From: UBA11403 sp963784615
GTDB lineage: Bacteria; Pseudomonadota; Gammaproteobacteria; Legionellales; Legionellaceae
DNA: 64,000 nucleotides
Reading direction: 5' to 3'
NCBI GenBank assembly: GCA_963784615.1
Contig: CAWASG010000001.1
Location: 1,674,001 to 1,738,000 of the forward strand
In this document: positions 1-8,362 of the stretch, in pieces
Position numbering within the stretch: the stretch's first letter is position 1
Layout: every line of letters begins with the position of its first letter
Notes under the pieces: model-generated
The model's input: only the letters and a program-made list of their open reading frames with translations
The model's database searches: none
Told to the model about the DNA's origin: nothing
Translations under genes and position numbers: made by a program

Positions 1-1546
1 GGTTTTCGTTTAATAACTCGCCAAGCTTTTCTATGGTGGCATCGTTCACGACTAACCGTTGACGTACTGGCAGATCAATAAAATCCATTCTTTGAAGAGC
101 TTCTCTTGCTTCTTGACGATTATCGGCTTTCAGCGCCTTTTTGGCCTTGTCTTTTGCGGCAAGTTTTTCCAATTCGATTAACTGACATTCCTCGTCATAG
201 TTTATTTTATCCTCTTCAAATTGCTGCGCAGCGTTTGTATCAAATTGTCGAAGGGGTTTTAATGCCTCTTTCATGCTAGGGCTTTTCATTGCTGAAGGTC
301 GCCCAATGATGGCGCCCCATTGATTGGGTGTTACAGACCAGTCATCAAGTTGCTTGGGGCAAATGAGTGCTTTGCGGCCTAATAATCCGGACAACCCAAT
401 AATTGCCGCGACAGCCACAAAGTCAGGCAAACTTTGCTGACGCTCGGCCACATCAAAAATATACTCTCTAATCGCATCGGGGATCATATCAGCTTGAAGT
501 GACATAACGTTAGGTCGCGACGATGGTAGTTGTCGTGGCTGTTGAGTCTTGTTCGATGTAATTCTTATTGTGCTTTTATTATATTCGTCTACAGAAAGAC
601 CGTTTGGAGCCCGTGTATTTTGGCTTGCAAACTTAATAGCATCCTCAAAAGAAAGATTTTTGAGTAGGCGCATCACATCGAATGAATCATGAGAGTAATT
701 ATCATTCAAGCAATCATTGTGGTGACTAAATACCTTTCCAGTATTTTGATCTTCGATAACCCCTGCCTGTCCACTGGTTGAATTGGGAGATAACCATCGA
801 CAAGTGTGTGCGTTTCTAAATACCAGCTTGTAGTCATGCTCTTGTAGCACAACGCTCACAGGGTATTGCTGATTCCATGTTGTAATCGGTGATATCTGTC
901 CTTGTTTTAATGCGATGGTCTGCGGTATGGGTTGGCTAATATCTGGAGGCTCTTGTTTATTCCTCACGGGAAAGAACTGGCCTTCAGTATATTCCAGATA
1001 CAAAAGAGCTTTTTCACAATTCTGTGGCATGCTTGGTGTAAACCATGCTTGCGAATAAACTTTATTTTCCTTGGCATACTCAATAAAACTGCTAGTGAGA
1101 AGGCAATTAATTATTTCAACAACCGCTTCGCTGGTCGGTTCTAATTGGTCTTTGCTGTAAGCGGCGTCGCTTAGTAATAGAACACGAAAGCGGTTTATAT
1201 TATCGGCATAATAGGAGTGAGTGCCAATAATGATATGGGCGGTATCGGCTTGTATTAGGGCCTCATGAACAGCTTGAGGGGGTGCGGTTGCTTCGTCTAC
1301 ATCAATGATTATTAGCCAAGCTTCTGCTGTGCAATGGGCATCCCCGCGCGATAAACAATTACCATCAACATCATGCTTCAAGCTGGAGCGTAAAAAATGA
1401 GCTCCATTTTTATCGCCTATGCGTGGGGTTTTTAATTTGTCCCATAACTCGCCGCCAGCAATGTTGGTATAAGTGTTTGTCAATTGAGCGCCATTTGCAT
1501 TAAACGCAACTGTTATTGAGTTGAATTTTTCTGTAAAATTAGTCAT
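1..1546 (-). CDS. PrimPol/DUF3987-type replication protein (partial, runs off left edge)
   Basis: This is an open frame of at least 515 codons that starts at the ATG at 1546 and is still open at position 1, so the C-terminus is missing. The N-terminal part looks like an archaeo-eukaryotic primase (PrimPol) core: IDVDE at residues 81-85 supplies the paired acidic residues, and GTHS near 108-111 followed by NRFR supplies the usual His/Arg motif. Around residues 410-420 a Walker-A-like stretch, IIGRPSAMKSP, is typical of DUF3987 helicase-like proteins. Such fusions replicate P4-like satellites and integrative islands. It is the last visible gene of a leftward set (AlpA, winged-helix, PrimPol), which suits the replication module of island 1. 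Domain calls come from motifs only. Confidence 0.75.
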   Translation of the reverse strand, partial: MTNFTEKFNSITVAFNANGAQLTNTYTNIAGGELWDKLKTPRIGDKNGAHFLRSSLKHDVDGNCLSRGDAHCTAEAWLIIIDVDEATAPPQAVHEALIQADTAHIIIGTHSYYADNINRFRVLLLSDAAYSKDQLEPTSEAVVEIINCLLTSSFIEYAKENKVYSQAWFTPSMPQNCEKALLYLEYTEGQFFPVRNKQEPPDISQPIPQTIALKQGQISPITTWNQQYPVSVVLQEHDYKLVFRNAHTCRWLSPNSTSGQAGVIEDQNTGKVFSHHNDCLNDNYSHDSFDVMRLLKNLSFEDAIKFASQNTRAPNGLSVDEYNKSTIRITSNKTQQPRQLPSSRPNVMSLQADMIPDAIREYIFDVAERQQSLPDFVAVAAIIGLSGLLGRKALICPKQLDDWSVTPNQWGAIIGRPSAMKSPSMKEALKPLRQFDTNAAQQFEEDKINYDEECQLIELEKLAAKDKAKKALKADNRQEAREALQRMDFIDLPVRQRLVVNDATIEKLGELLNEN

Positions 1547-1616
1547 GAGTATCTCGTTCAAAGTATTGTTGGTAATTGCCCTTGATTGTTCAAGGGCTGC
1601 TGCGAATTTGATGTGC

Positions 1617-1985
1617 TTAATCAGTGCGCTCTTCTGTTAAGAACGACTTCAGGTGTGCTAAAGTTTTTCGGGCCTTAGTTTGCTGATTTAGAAGTCGTTC
1701 TTGGTTTAACTCACCAATTTGTTTTATCCGTTCGTCTGGGTCGTAGTACCGCCTGATTTCATTAGTAGGAATAAAGTAATTGTGAGTTCTGTCATGGATT
1801 TTGACAGATTCAATTGGAAGGGGGTGTTTGGGATGATTTTTCAATTTTGGAATGTCGGAATGAAGAGAAGAATTGAATTCACCCAACCCATGTTTGTTTA
1901 AAGTTTTACGATTTAGAGTCATCCCTTGAAGTAAGGCGACTCGGATTTTGTGAATACGTGTTTTAGGTGTTGTTGATTTACTCAT
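1617..1985 (-). CDS. Small winged-helix/HTH-type island protein
   Basis: This 122-aa basic protein is encoded between the AlpA regulator and the PrimPol gene. I chose ATG 1985 over the upstream GTG (1994) because GGGAGGT sits six bases before it. Its frame overlaps the end of the AlpA gene by 8 bp, which suggests translational coupling. The N-terminus (TRIHKIRVALLQGMTLNRKT) and the central HDRTHNYFIPTNEIRRYY look like the small winged-helix proteins often found beside satellite primases. No catalytic motif is seen. The role in island replication or its control is inferred from position. Confidence 0.6.
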   Translation of the reverse strand: MSKSTTPKTRIHKIRVALLQGMTLNRKTLNKHGLGEFNSSLHSDIPKLKNHPKHPLPIESVKIHDRTHNYFIPTNEIRRYYDPDERIKQIGELNQERLLNQQTKARKTLAHLKSFLTEERTD

Positions 1986-2178
1986 GGCCAGCACCTCCCT
2001 TTATGTTGTCTTCAATCCATTGAGTGACGAGTTGAATTGGCCAAACCAAGGTGGTTCCATTCAATTTTTGAGGACGAGGAAATTTCCCATCTTCCCACCA
2101 ACGTCGTAGAGTTGATCGATGAAATCCTGTTATTTCTTCGATATGGGAAATTTGAGCTATTTGAGATCGATTTATCAT
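1978..2178 (-). CDS. AlpA-family transcriptional regulator
   Basis: This 66-aa protein has the AlpA/MerR-like helix-turn-helix pattern: an ISHIEEITGFHRSTLRRWW segment followed by DGKFPRPQKL and a C-terminal WPIQLVTQWIEDN helix. In P4-like satellites and cryptic prophages, AlpA proteins control excision or replication genes. It is the first gene of the leftward replication module. The start at 2178 follows GGAGTAACC. The family call is strong; the regulated target is inferred. Confidence 0.85.
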   Translation of the reverse strand: MINRSQIAQISHIEEITGFHRSTLRRWWEDGKFPRPQKLNGTTLVWPIQLVTQWIEDNIKGGAGHE

Positions 2179-2318
2179 GGTTACTCCTGATTGAGTTTAT
2201 TTAAAAATCAGGAGCAGTATTACTGTGTGACGTGCGCAATATGGTGCGTATATTGTGTGGCAGATTGCGTAATATAAAATTTTTTGAGGTTTTTATCGTA
2301 AATTGACGGAAGTTTATT

Positions 2319-3113
2319 CTATTTAATTTTAAATTTTCTTTTATAATCTCCGATCTTTCCTGTTGCGTTAGTTTTACTTAATGGAACTCCTGAAACAGTC
2401 AGAAAATTATCATTAATCTCATCAAGGTTGGCTAAAGTTTCACGGTCATGATTTCCGCTAATGTGTTCCTCAATAAACTGTTTGATGGGGATCCATGTAA
2501 TATCTTGGCGACCAATCTCTCTCATTATAATCATGATTTTAATAATCAAGCGATGTGGAGCAGACGTTTTTGTCGCTAGACTACCTTTATAGTGGGGGAA
2601 CGCATTTTTGATCAGTAAACCAATATCAGTTTTTAATGTTTTGTCTATAATTTCATTAACATCAAATGATTGTGTCTTCTTTGCACTTTTTTCTAAATTA
2701 ACGATATGCTTGAGCTCTTCACCTGAAATGAGCAATGTAATTAATATTTGAGGCGCAACCTTAAATGAAAGCTTTGAAGTATCTGCTGGATACCATGGTG
2801 TAATTTTTTCAACTTGCTCCGGCAGTAGCTTCATTATTTCTTGTTCAAGAAGTGATATATAGTATTCAGCAGAGTCACTCAATTTTTCATATAAGGATTT
2901 TGTATCTTGATCTACAGAACCGAATGTATCATATCTGCTTTCGCATATGGCTAGGATCCAAGCAAATTCGATGAGCTTGATTTGATTTTTAATTTCACAT
3001 AGCTTTGATATGGATATTGACACTGGCTGCTGTTCGCAAATTAGTCTAATTAGCTTTTTTGCGGCATGCAAGGGTGCTCTTTGATTATGTTTTTGCCGGT
3101 CGTTAAAAAACAT
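2319..3113 (-). CDS. Hypothetical protein, unrecognised, island 1
   Basis: The gene encodes 264 aa that I do not recognise. The protein is mostly helical by composition, has no signal peptide or membrane segment, and has a strongly basic C-terminus (GDYKRKFKIK). No nuclease, kinase or HEPN motif stands out. A small structured leader with the CCCCGTCGGG motif lies just upstream (3146-3199). A related motif precedes the next leftward gene at 3516-4259, which hints at common control. It lies between the AlpA module and DarTG, the usual place for anti-phage or toxin cargo in P4-like islands. A defence role is only a guess from position. Confidence 0.6.
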   Translation of the reverse strand: MFFNDRQKHNQRAPLHAAKKLIRLICEQQPVSISISKLCEIKNQIKLIEFAWILAICESRYDTFGSVDQDTKSLYEKLSDSAEYYISLLEQEIMKLLPEQVEKITPWYPADTSKLSFKVAPQILITLLISGEELKHIVNLEKSAKKTQSFDVNEIIDKTLKTDIGLLIKNAFPHYKGSLATKTSAPHRLIIKIMIIMREIGRQDITWIPIKQFIEEHISGNHDRETLANLDEINDNFLTVSGVPLSKTNATGKIGDYKRKFKIK

Positions 3114-3145
3114 CGTTACTCCATCTAAGTAACCATCACAGAAGA

Positions 3146-3199
3146 GCCAAGCGCAAGGAGTGATGTCCTCCTTATTTCTCCCCGTCGGGATAGCTTGGC
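3146..3199 (-). promoter_or_regulatory. Structured leader with repeated CCCCGTCGGG motif (copy 1)
   Basis: On the minus strand GCCAAGC (3193-3199) can pair with GCTTGGC (3146-3152). Inside them lie a CCCGACGGG mini-hairpin and an AAGGAG...CTCCTT hairpin, so the leader of the 264-aa gene could fold into a branched RNA. The segment TCTCCCCGTCGG(G)ATAGCTTGGC recurs at 4278-4299 before the next gene. It could be an RNA regulator, an operator or a recombination scar. Confidence 0.4.
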
Positions 3200-3336
3200 C
3201 AGTGGATTATACAATTTTGTTAAGTTGTTAGGATAGGAGAAAAGTAAAAATGAACTCCGTTGATGTTTGTTCATTATGACCTATACTTTTTATAGGTTAT
3301 CGTTTTATGAATAGACTTAGCGAGGGGGAGAGAAAC

Positions 3337-3519
3337 ATGAATCGGGAAGAATCAGAAAAATTGATGAAAGATATACTTGACTGTGGTAAACGGTTTGAGG
3401 ATGCTGTTCAAGATTTAATTAATACTCAAGGTTCACAGGAAGCCATTGATGCCGTAAAGACAATTGACGCGGAATATAAAATTCTTAATAAAAAGTACTG
3501 GGATTGGCTTGGGATCTAG
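3337..3519 (+). CDS. Small acidic hypothetical protein
   Basis: The gene encodes 60 aa from ATG 3337, chosen because GAGGGGGAGAG lies just upstream; an upstream ATG at 3307 would add ten residues. The protein is probably helical and acidic (EESEKLMKDILDCGKRFEDA). It runs opposite to its neighbours and its end overlaps the 3' end of the convergent HEPN-like gene by four bases. Function is unknown. Its size and position next to a possible toxin make an antitoxin or small regulator conceivable, but nothing in the sequence proves it. Confidence 0.5.
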   Translation: MNREESEKLMKDILDCGKRFEDAVQDLINTQGSQEAIDAVKTIDAEYKILNKKYWDWLGI

Positions 3520-4259
3520 TTAACAATTTGTTCTAAAATATCTTCATCAATACCGAGAATTTTTTTCTTTTTGAGTAAATTCCATAATCTAGGGGGATCT
3601 ATGTTTTCTATCCCTAATCTTCGATTGATTGTAGCTATTTTTTCATCAATATATATTTGCAGTTCATTTAGTAGGGATAAAACAGTGCCATCATTAAATT
3701 CAATAATAGATGTCGTTTGAATTAGCTGCTGACCAAGAACTATGTTTCCTTTTACGTTTTTACCTCGTAAAATTTTTTTGACTACTTTTGGAGGTGGGCA
3801 AAGAAGTGGTAGGCATACTTTTTCGTGAATTGAGTTACCAGCATGAGCAATATATTGATTTCTCATTTCTATTAAAAGCTCATGAGTGCTTAGGTTGTTT
3901 TTAGATTTTATAACATCGCTGTTTAACCAGGTTTTTCTGCCATCTGCTTGAGTAAAGCATTTGCCATAAGTTATTACAATGGCTCTTGTAAGCCCTTTTA
4001 GTATGATATTACTTCCAACATCCCCACTGGTTTGATAAAGTTTATTATGTTCTTCGATAAACAAAATCGTATCGTTGACATCTTTTTTAATCAAAATGTA
4101 ACCGCATAATTTTTGAGCCAACTTGGTTTGTAACAATATTGTTGGGATAGGTGGAGCGGATTTTCTTCGATAATGATAAGTTATATGCGGTATGCCTCGT
4201 TCATTTATGATTCTTTTTTCATACCAATCACTATCAACTTTTTTCCATTCTATTTTCAT
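3516..4259 (-). CDS. Hypothetical protein with HEPN-like RX5H motif
   Basis: The gene encodes a 247-aa basic protein of unknown family. Residues 126-141 read HELLIEMRNQYIAHAG, resembling the HEPN-domain motif in which Arg (R133) and His (H139) with an adjacent polar residue form an RNase active site (RX4-6H). HEPN proteins are common toxins and anti-phage effectors. The gene lies directly downstream of darG in a cargo region, with a CCCCGTCGG leader motif at 4278-4299. The motif is seen; an RNase role is inferred, and many HEPN-like proteins are non-catalytic. Confidence 0.5.
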   Translation of the reverse strand: MKIEWKKVDSDWYEKRIINERGIPHITYHYRRKSAPPIPTILLQTKLAQKLCGYILIKKDVNDTILFIEEHNKLYQTSGDVGSNIILKGLTRAIVITYGKCFTQADGRKTWLNSDVIKSKNNLSTHELLIEMRNQYIAHAGNSIHEKVCLPLLCPPPKVVKKILRGKNVKGNIVLGQQLIQTTSIIEFNDGTVLSLLNELQIYIDEKIATINRRLGIENIDPPRLWNLLKKKKILGIDEDILEQIVN

Positions 4260-4277
4260 GAAATTCCATTTTTTAGA

Positions 4278-4299
4278 TCTCCCCGTCGGATAGCTTGGC
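4278..4299 (-). repeat. CCCCGTCGG...AGCTTGGC leader motif (copy 2)
   Basis: TCTCCCCGTCGGATAGCTTGGC is repeated from 3177-3199 with one base missing. It sits about 20 bp upstream of the HEPN-like gene, as copy 1 sits upstream of the 264-aa gene. The second hairpin of copy 1 is absent here. Confidence 0.5.
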
Positions 4300-4343
4300 T
4301 CGAAGATTATAGCTATGGAGTGGTTTAAAACATATGATATAAA

Positions 4344-5402
4344 CTAGTTTTTATTCCAAGTAGTCGTGTTAATCCAACCTTTGTTTGACAGTACATTGAT
4401 TGCAAGGATAATTTGCGCTGCTGAAAATTGCTTTTTCCGCTCATTCCAAGCGTAAGTGTATTTAATCACGTCATCTTGAGATATTATCTGGTTGTGAGTG
4501 ACGACCCAATGTACCGTTGAAAGCAGTTCTAAGCCAAAGGGAGTTTCAAATCCATCTACCAAATCGGCGACTTTGTTATAACGGTTATGGGTCTCTTGGT
4601 GTGAAGATAAAAACACACTCGCTTTTTCATAAGCCCCAGGCAATAAGGAAAGAGGCTTGTTTGGAGCGTCGCCCCCATCCGCATAACCTGAGATAAAATG
4701 TCCCTCGATTTTGTTTAATACATGCCTTAAATTTTCCGCATAAGGGCCGTAATGTAATTGTTTATATTTTAATTTAAGCGGTTCGCCTGCCTCTTGCAGA
4801 AAGTACATTAATTTATGGACTTCAATCAGAGTTACATACGGGTCGAGCAATCCCTTAAGGTAACGATGTATTAGTTCAATTAAAGCAGCTCGACCTTTGG
4901 TCATTTCGGGTTTCTCTTGCAACACAGGCATTTTAAGCGAGGATGGTTTTTCATTAGGTTCAAAAACGATCACATTTCTATTAGTTAAGTTGTTGAATGT
5001 TTTTATGATAAGTTCGCGCACGTCAGCCCAATTGAGTCCACCTAACCCGCAGCCCAATGGCGGTATGGCGATGGACTTAATGTTTTTCTCTTCAATTAAT
5101 TGCGCTAGGGCGTGAAGTCCAGATTCAATATCTTCAAGTCGGCTCTTAGTGCGCCAATGTCGCTTAGTAGGAAAATTAATAATATATCGTGGATTACGAC
5201 CACCTTCAGTTTCAAAAACAAACATTTGCCCGGGTTTAATTTCATTAAGCTTGCAAGCAGAGGCATAAGCTTTGAAATTATCGGGATATTTATTTTTAAA
5301 TTGTAAAGCAATACCTCGCCCCATAATTCCCATACAGTTTACTGTATTCACTATGGCATCAATATTTTCTTCAAATATGTTTCCAGTTTTATATGTAATC
5401 AT
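4344..5402 (-). CDS. darG: DarG-type DNA ADP-ribosyl glycohydrolase antitoxin
   Basis: The gene encodes 352 aa. Residues 1-150 are a macro domain: GNIFEENIDAIVNTVNCMG at the N-terminus, then IPPLGCGLGGLNW. DarG macro domains remove ADP-ribose from thymidine in DNA and so reverse the toxin. The C-terminal half (LIHRYLKGLLDPYVTLIEVH, LKYKQLHYGPYAENLRHVL) matches the extra DarG domain that binds and neutralises DarT. The toxin gene is immediately upstream (stop-to-start gap about 55 bp), in the usual darT-darG order. DarTG systems also act as abortive-infection defence against phage. Length and architecture are complete. Confidence 0.9.
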   Translation of the reverse strand: MITYKTGNIFEENIDAIVNTVNCMGIMGRGIALQFKNKYPDNFKAYASACKLNEIKPGQMFVFETEGGRNPRYIINFPTKRHWRTKSRLEDIESGLHALAQLIEEKNIKSIAIPPLGCGLGGLNWADVRELIIKTFNNLTNRNVIVFEPNEKPSSLKMPVLQEKPEMTKGRAALIELIHRYLKGLLDPYVTLIEVHKLMYFLQEAGEPLKLKYKQLHYGPYAENLRHVLNKIEGHFISGYADGGDAPNKPLSLLPGAYEKASVFLSSHQETHNRYNKVADLVDGFETPFGLELLSTVHWVVTHNQIISQDDVIKYTYAWNERKKQFSAAQIILAINVLSNKGWINTTTWNKN

Positions 5403-5457
5403 TTTTTTTCGATAAAAAATAAGTTGTAATTAACCCGATCGTTTAATAATTGTAGTC

Positions 5458-6099
5458 TTAATAATACCATTTCGGCTCTATCCCAAGTTTAGGCTTATGG
5501 TTGATATTTTGTAAAATATCGCCAACTACATTAAAAATTTTCTCATTCTGAACCCCGACATAGTCAACCAAATGCCATGGGAATGCCTGTTCTATGAGAA
5601 ATTCCGCTTGTTTGTTTTCTTTGCAACCAGACCATTCGGAAGTATTAACTGCCTTCCAATCAATTTCCTTTAGATCGACTAGATTAGAGCTGTCCCTAAA
5701 ATAACGTGAGCCGGCATTCGATGTGGTCAGTACCCATCTTTTATTATTTTTTTCTGCCCACTCTATGGCTTTATGTAAATCAGCTTGCAAATGTACTATT
5801 GATTCTTGTCCATTTTGATAGCTAAGTTCAAAATGATTACCGCGAGAGATAATGTAAAGCATAACAGAGCGTGGACAAAAATAAAAAGGGACACAATCGC
5901 CAACAAAAAGATCCGGATAACTGGTAAGTGTTAACTCATGTAATCGACGGTGCTTGATTTTACTCATCCCAATGGATGTGCCTGAACAATCGCGATTAAT
6001 AATTTCCCTGTCACACCAAAGGTAGTCATCTTCAATTATTGATGATAGTCGATCAAAATGAACGATATGGTAAATTTTAGGTTTGCTCGGCACCATCAT
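5458..6099 (-). CDS. darT: DarT-type DNA ADP-ribosyltransferase toxin
   Basis: The gene encodes 213 aa from ATG 6099, chosen because AAGGA lies about ten bases upstream; a TTG nine bases earlier is possible. The protein shows the DUF4433/DarT signature: IYHIVHFDRLSSIIEDD at the N-terminus, YFCPRSVMLY in the middle and the catalytic-glutamate segment KQAEFLIEQAFPW. DarT uses NAD+ to ADP-ribosylate thymidine in single-stranded DNA, which blocks replication. It lies between the integrase gene and darG and runs in the same direction as both. Key residues look intact, so a working toxin is expected. Confidence 0.9.
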   Translation of the reverse strand: MMVPSKPKIYHIVHFDRLSSIIEDDYLWCDREIINRDCSGTSIGMSKIKHRRLHELTLTSYPDLFVGDCVPFYFCPRSVMLYIISRGNHFELSYQNGQESIVHLQADLHKAIEWAEKNNKRWVLTTSNAGSRYFRDSSNLVDLKEIDWKAVNTSEWSGCKENKQAEFLIEQAFPWHLVDYVGVQNEKIFNVVGDILQNINHKPKLGIEPKWYY

Positions 6100-6139
6100 T
6101 ATAATCAATCCTTAACTACATCCTACTATTCATTTTTTA

Positions 6140-7348
6140 TTAGGAGCACTTCTTCAATGAAATTGATATTACATTATCTTTCAATATATCTTCTAGAAAT
6201 TTCGACCATTGGTTTAATGCTTCTCTTCGTTGAGGTAGCATTTCATTTTTGTTATAGGTTGCCATGATCTTCGGCATTTTGTGTCCTAAGCATTTTTCAA
6301 TTACAACCGGATCAACATGAAGTGTTGCGCCGAGCTGAGTACAAAAAGAACGTCTCAGATCATGAGCTGTCCAATGAGGAAGCCCCACGCGATCTTGAAT
6401 ACGGTTGATTGCTCTTGATAGGGCTTTCAGGCTTATAGGTTCGCTTTCTTTAGCAGACAACACATACTTGCAAGTTGACGCTGCCTGAAGTTCTTTGAAC
6501 ATGGTCTTTACTGGTTCAGTTAAATGAATACGCATCACCTCACCTTGTTTGGTATGTTCTTTGGGTATTGTCCAAAGTGAATTTTGATAATCAATTTCAT
6601 ACCAAGTCGCGAGCCTAAGCTCCCCAGTGCGTATGCCTGTATGCAAAATAATTTTAATGGCAAGTCTTGTTTGTAAAGACATGCGATTCTTGCCACTGTC
6701 TAAAAACAACAACAATGTTTTAATTTCTCCAGTGCTTAAATAACGATCTCGGGGTCTTTCGATCCCCCCAATATCGCGTGCTTGCAGTAACATAGCTGGA
6801 TTGTCTGGCATGGATCCACGTCTCACACCGTAGCTAAATGCTTGCTTTAATGCGGCCAACACTTTGTTTGCATGAACAGGCGATCCACGTTTGACGATTT
6901 GATCGAGTGCGTTTGTTACAAGAACGGGGGTGAGTTTGGCTAGCTCAACATCACCAAGGAGAGGAACAATATCCGCGTCAATTAACTGCTTGATCTGTTG
7001 GGGCTGCTTCCGTTCTTTGAGGATGTAATTGGTATACCATCCCGTTACCAGCTTTTTTACCGTATCTGTTTTAGCCTCAACAAGTTTTGCGATGTGGGCC
7101 TTTGGATCGGTGCCGGATTGCAAAAGCTCAAATAGTTCCTGATAAGCAGTTCGTGCTAGTGATAAGGACATGGTTGGATAATACCCGAGGGTTAGCGTCT
7201 GGTCTTTTCCCGCATAATAATAACGGTATAGCCATGCTTTCTTCCCTTGTGGTGTCATCCGAATATAAAACCCATTACCTTCAGTGATGCGATAAGTTTT
7301 GTCTTCTGGTTTCAGGTTCTTGATTTGATTATCAGTAAACTTTTTCAT
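6140..7348 (-). CDS. P4-type tyrosine integrase (island 1)
   Basis: This 402-aa integrase begins with an Arm/DUF4102-type DNA-binding domain (residues 1-90) and has the catalytic tyrosine-recombinase core at the C-terminus: HTGIRTGELRL (Arg), HDLRRSFCTQLG (His-x-x-Arg), LGHK (His) and MATYNKN (Tyr). It should excise or integrate island 1 at the tRNA-Pro site, whose 3' fragment lies about 180 bp upstream at 7529-7578. A related integrase at 16252-17475 shares an almost identical catalytic end, in line with the shared target. Confidence 0.9.
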   Translation of the reverse strand: MKKFTDNQIKNLKPEDKTYRITEGNGFYIRMTPQGKKAWLYRYYYAGKDQTLTLGYYPTMSLSLARTAYQELFELLQSGTDPKAHIAKLVEAKTDTVKKLVTGWYTNYILKERKQPQQIKQLIDADIVPLLGDVELAKLTPVLVTNALDQIVKRGSPVHANKVLAALKQAFSYGVRRGSMPDNPAMLLQARDIGGIERPRDRYLSTGEIKTLLLFLDSGKNRMSLQTRLAIKIILHTGIRTGELRLATWYEIDYQNSLWTIPKEHTKQGEVMRIHLTEPVKTMFKELQAASTCKYVLSAKESEPISLKALSRAINRIQDRVGLPHWTAHDLRRSFCTQLGATLHVDPVVIEKCLGHKMPKIMATYNKNEMLPQRREALNQWSKFLEDILKDNVISISLKKCS

Positions 7349-7528
7349 GCCAACCTATAGTTTTTTTATCCGATCCAAGTCGATCCAATAATCGATCCAA
7401 AATTACTAGAGCTTGCATGGTAATATTTGGAAACGATTGGAAGTGATGATATAGTTAAAACCTATGCATATCAAGGATCGTTGGTAATAATTGGAATTAT
7501 ATGGAAATGTTTGAAAACGTATCTAGAT

Positions 7529-7578
7529 AGCATGGGGTGCTAGGGGTCGAAAGTTCGAATCTTTCCGTCCCGACCAAT
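7529..7578 (+). other. Attachment site: tRNA-Pro(GGG) 3' fragment (att 1)
   Basis: Fifty bases match the 3' part of a tRNA-Pro(GGG) gene: a CATGGGGTG anticodon region, a GAAAG-TTCGAAT-CTTTC T-arm, and CGTCCCG-A-CCA. The 5' half (an expected CGGGACG start) is absent upstream, so this is an att remnant and not a tRNA gene. The same 50 bp recur inverted at 16035-16084 with one mismatch. Confidence 0.85.
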
Positions 7579-7695
7579 CACAGTAAGGGTTTTAAAAATC
7601 TCCGCGGTTTAAAGAATTTCACTGGGTGTACTTTATAGTTACCCTTGATGTAGCAAAACGTAACCAAACATCATACATTCAAGTTTTAATTTTTT

Positions 7696-8067
7696 TCAAA
7701 TTAAAATTTTTTGGTACCAATCTACTAAAGTATCTTCTTCCTGTTGTTTCAAAAAAGTTATTTGCCCTGCCGATTGGCAGAGATTCGTGAGAGTTGCCCG
7801 GTTGAACGTCCGAGCCGCAGGGGTTAGGGAATGATGGCGACTATGCATAAGACCTGAAAGGTTTCGCGCGAAACTACGAAATACACGCGTCATCAACCCG
7901 AACAGACCTTTCTCTATCATATTGTTGAACAATATTGTTCTAAATTTTACACATATTGTAAAGTTAGCTGGATACTTTTGCTTTAATTGATTGCGAAGTG
8001 AACAAAAATCGATTACAATCGACATCAACTTATAATACGTATTGAAATGAATTAGGGGAAAAATCAT
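7696..8067 (-). CDS. Doubtful ORF in a gap
   Basis: The open frame of 123 codons fills the gap between att 1 and the disrupted 340-aa gene, and overlaps that gene's start and its promoter. The product (e.g. MTRVFRSFARNLSGLMHSRH) is very basic and shows no family I know. No clear ribosome binding site precedes it. It may be a conserved non-coding or relic sequence. It is listed because the 7579-8065 gap has nothing better. Confidence 0.15.
   Translation of the reverse strand: MIFPLIHFNTYYKLMSIVIDFCSLRNQLKQKYPANFTICVKFRTILFNNMIEKGLFGLMTRVFRSFARNLSGLMHSRHHSLTPAARTFNRATLTNLCQSAGQITFLKQQEEDTLVDWYQKILI
8031..8036 (+). promoter_or_regulatory. Candidate -10 box for the disrupted 340-aa gene
   Basis: A perfect TATAAT lies 30 bp before the ATG at 8066, and AGGGGA at 8053-8058 serves as the ribosome binding site. 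The -35 region is weak. Confidence 0.4.
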
Positions 8068-8362
8068 GGCTATTGATATTGAAAACGGTAACCACGCAGA
8101 GATTGCAAGCCAATCTCTCTTACAGGAGTATAGTTATCGCGGAGATATCGCAAGATTGAAAGCTGGAATAGACGAATTATATTTTTGGCAAAAATGGATT
8201 TTTCCAGCGAATTTACTAGAAGTATTGAATTCACCTGAGGCTACTGGATTCAGTATTTACTTATCGTTTGTAAATCATGTATGGTTTTTTCAACGATGGT
8301 TAATCTCCTGTTTGAACGCGTTTTCTAATTCAACTGTAATGAGAGCATGTGATAAAGATACT
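8066..8362 (+). pseudogene. N-terminal fragment (99 codons) of a 340-aa hypothetical gene split by the transposon
   Basis: The reading frame starts MAIDIENGNHAEIASQ and is intact for 99 codons to DKDT. The next codons (TGT AAC GGC...) already belong to transposon copy 1 and end in a stop after six residues. The lost remainder is at 26180-25455 on the minus strand, beyond copy 2. Joining DKDT to YSFIHTS through a single GATACT restores a 340-aa frame. I do not recognise the family. Promoter and ribosome binding site are intact, so a 105-aa truncated product could still be made. Confidence 0.75.
8357..8362 (+). repeat. Target-site duplication GATACT (half 1)
   Basis: GATACT abuts the left end of copy 1. 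Its partner is AGTATC at 26181-26186, the reverse complement, next to the inner end of copy 2. Confidence 0.8.

Noticed and set aside
7529..7578. Possible tRNA-Pro gene
   Set aside because: Only the anticodon-to-3' part is present; no D-arm or 5' acceptor strand upstream, here or at 16035-16084. Called attachment sites instead.
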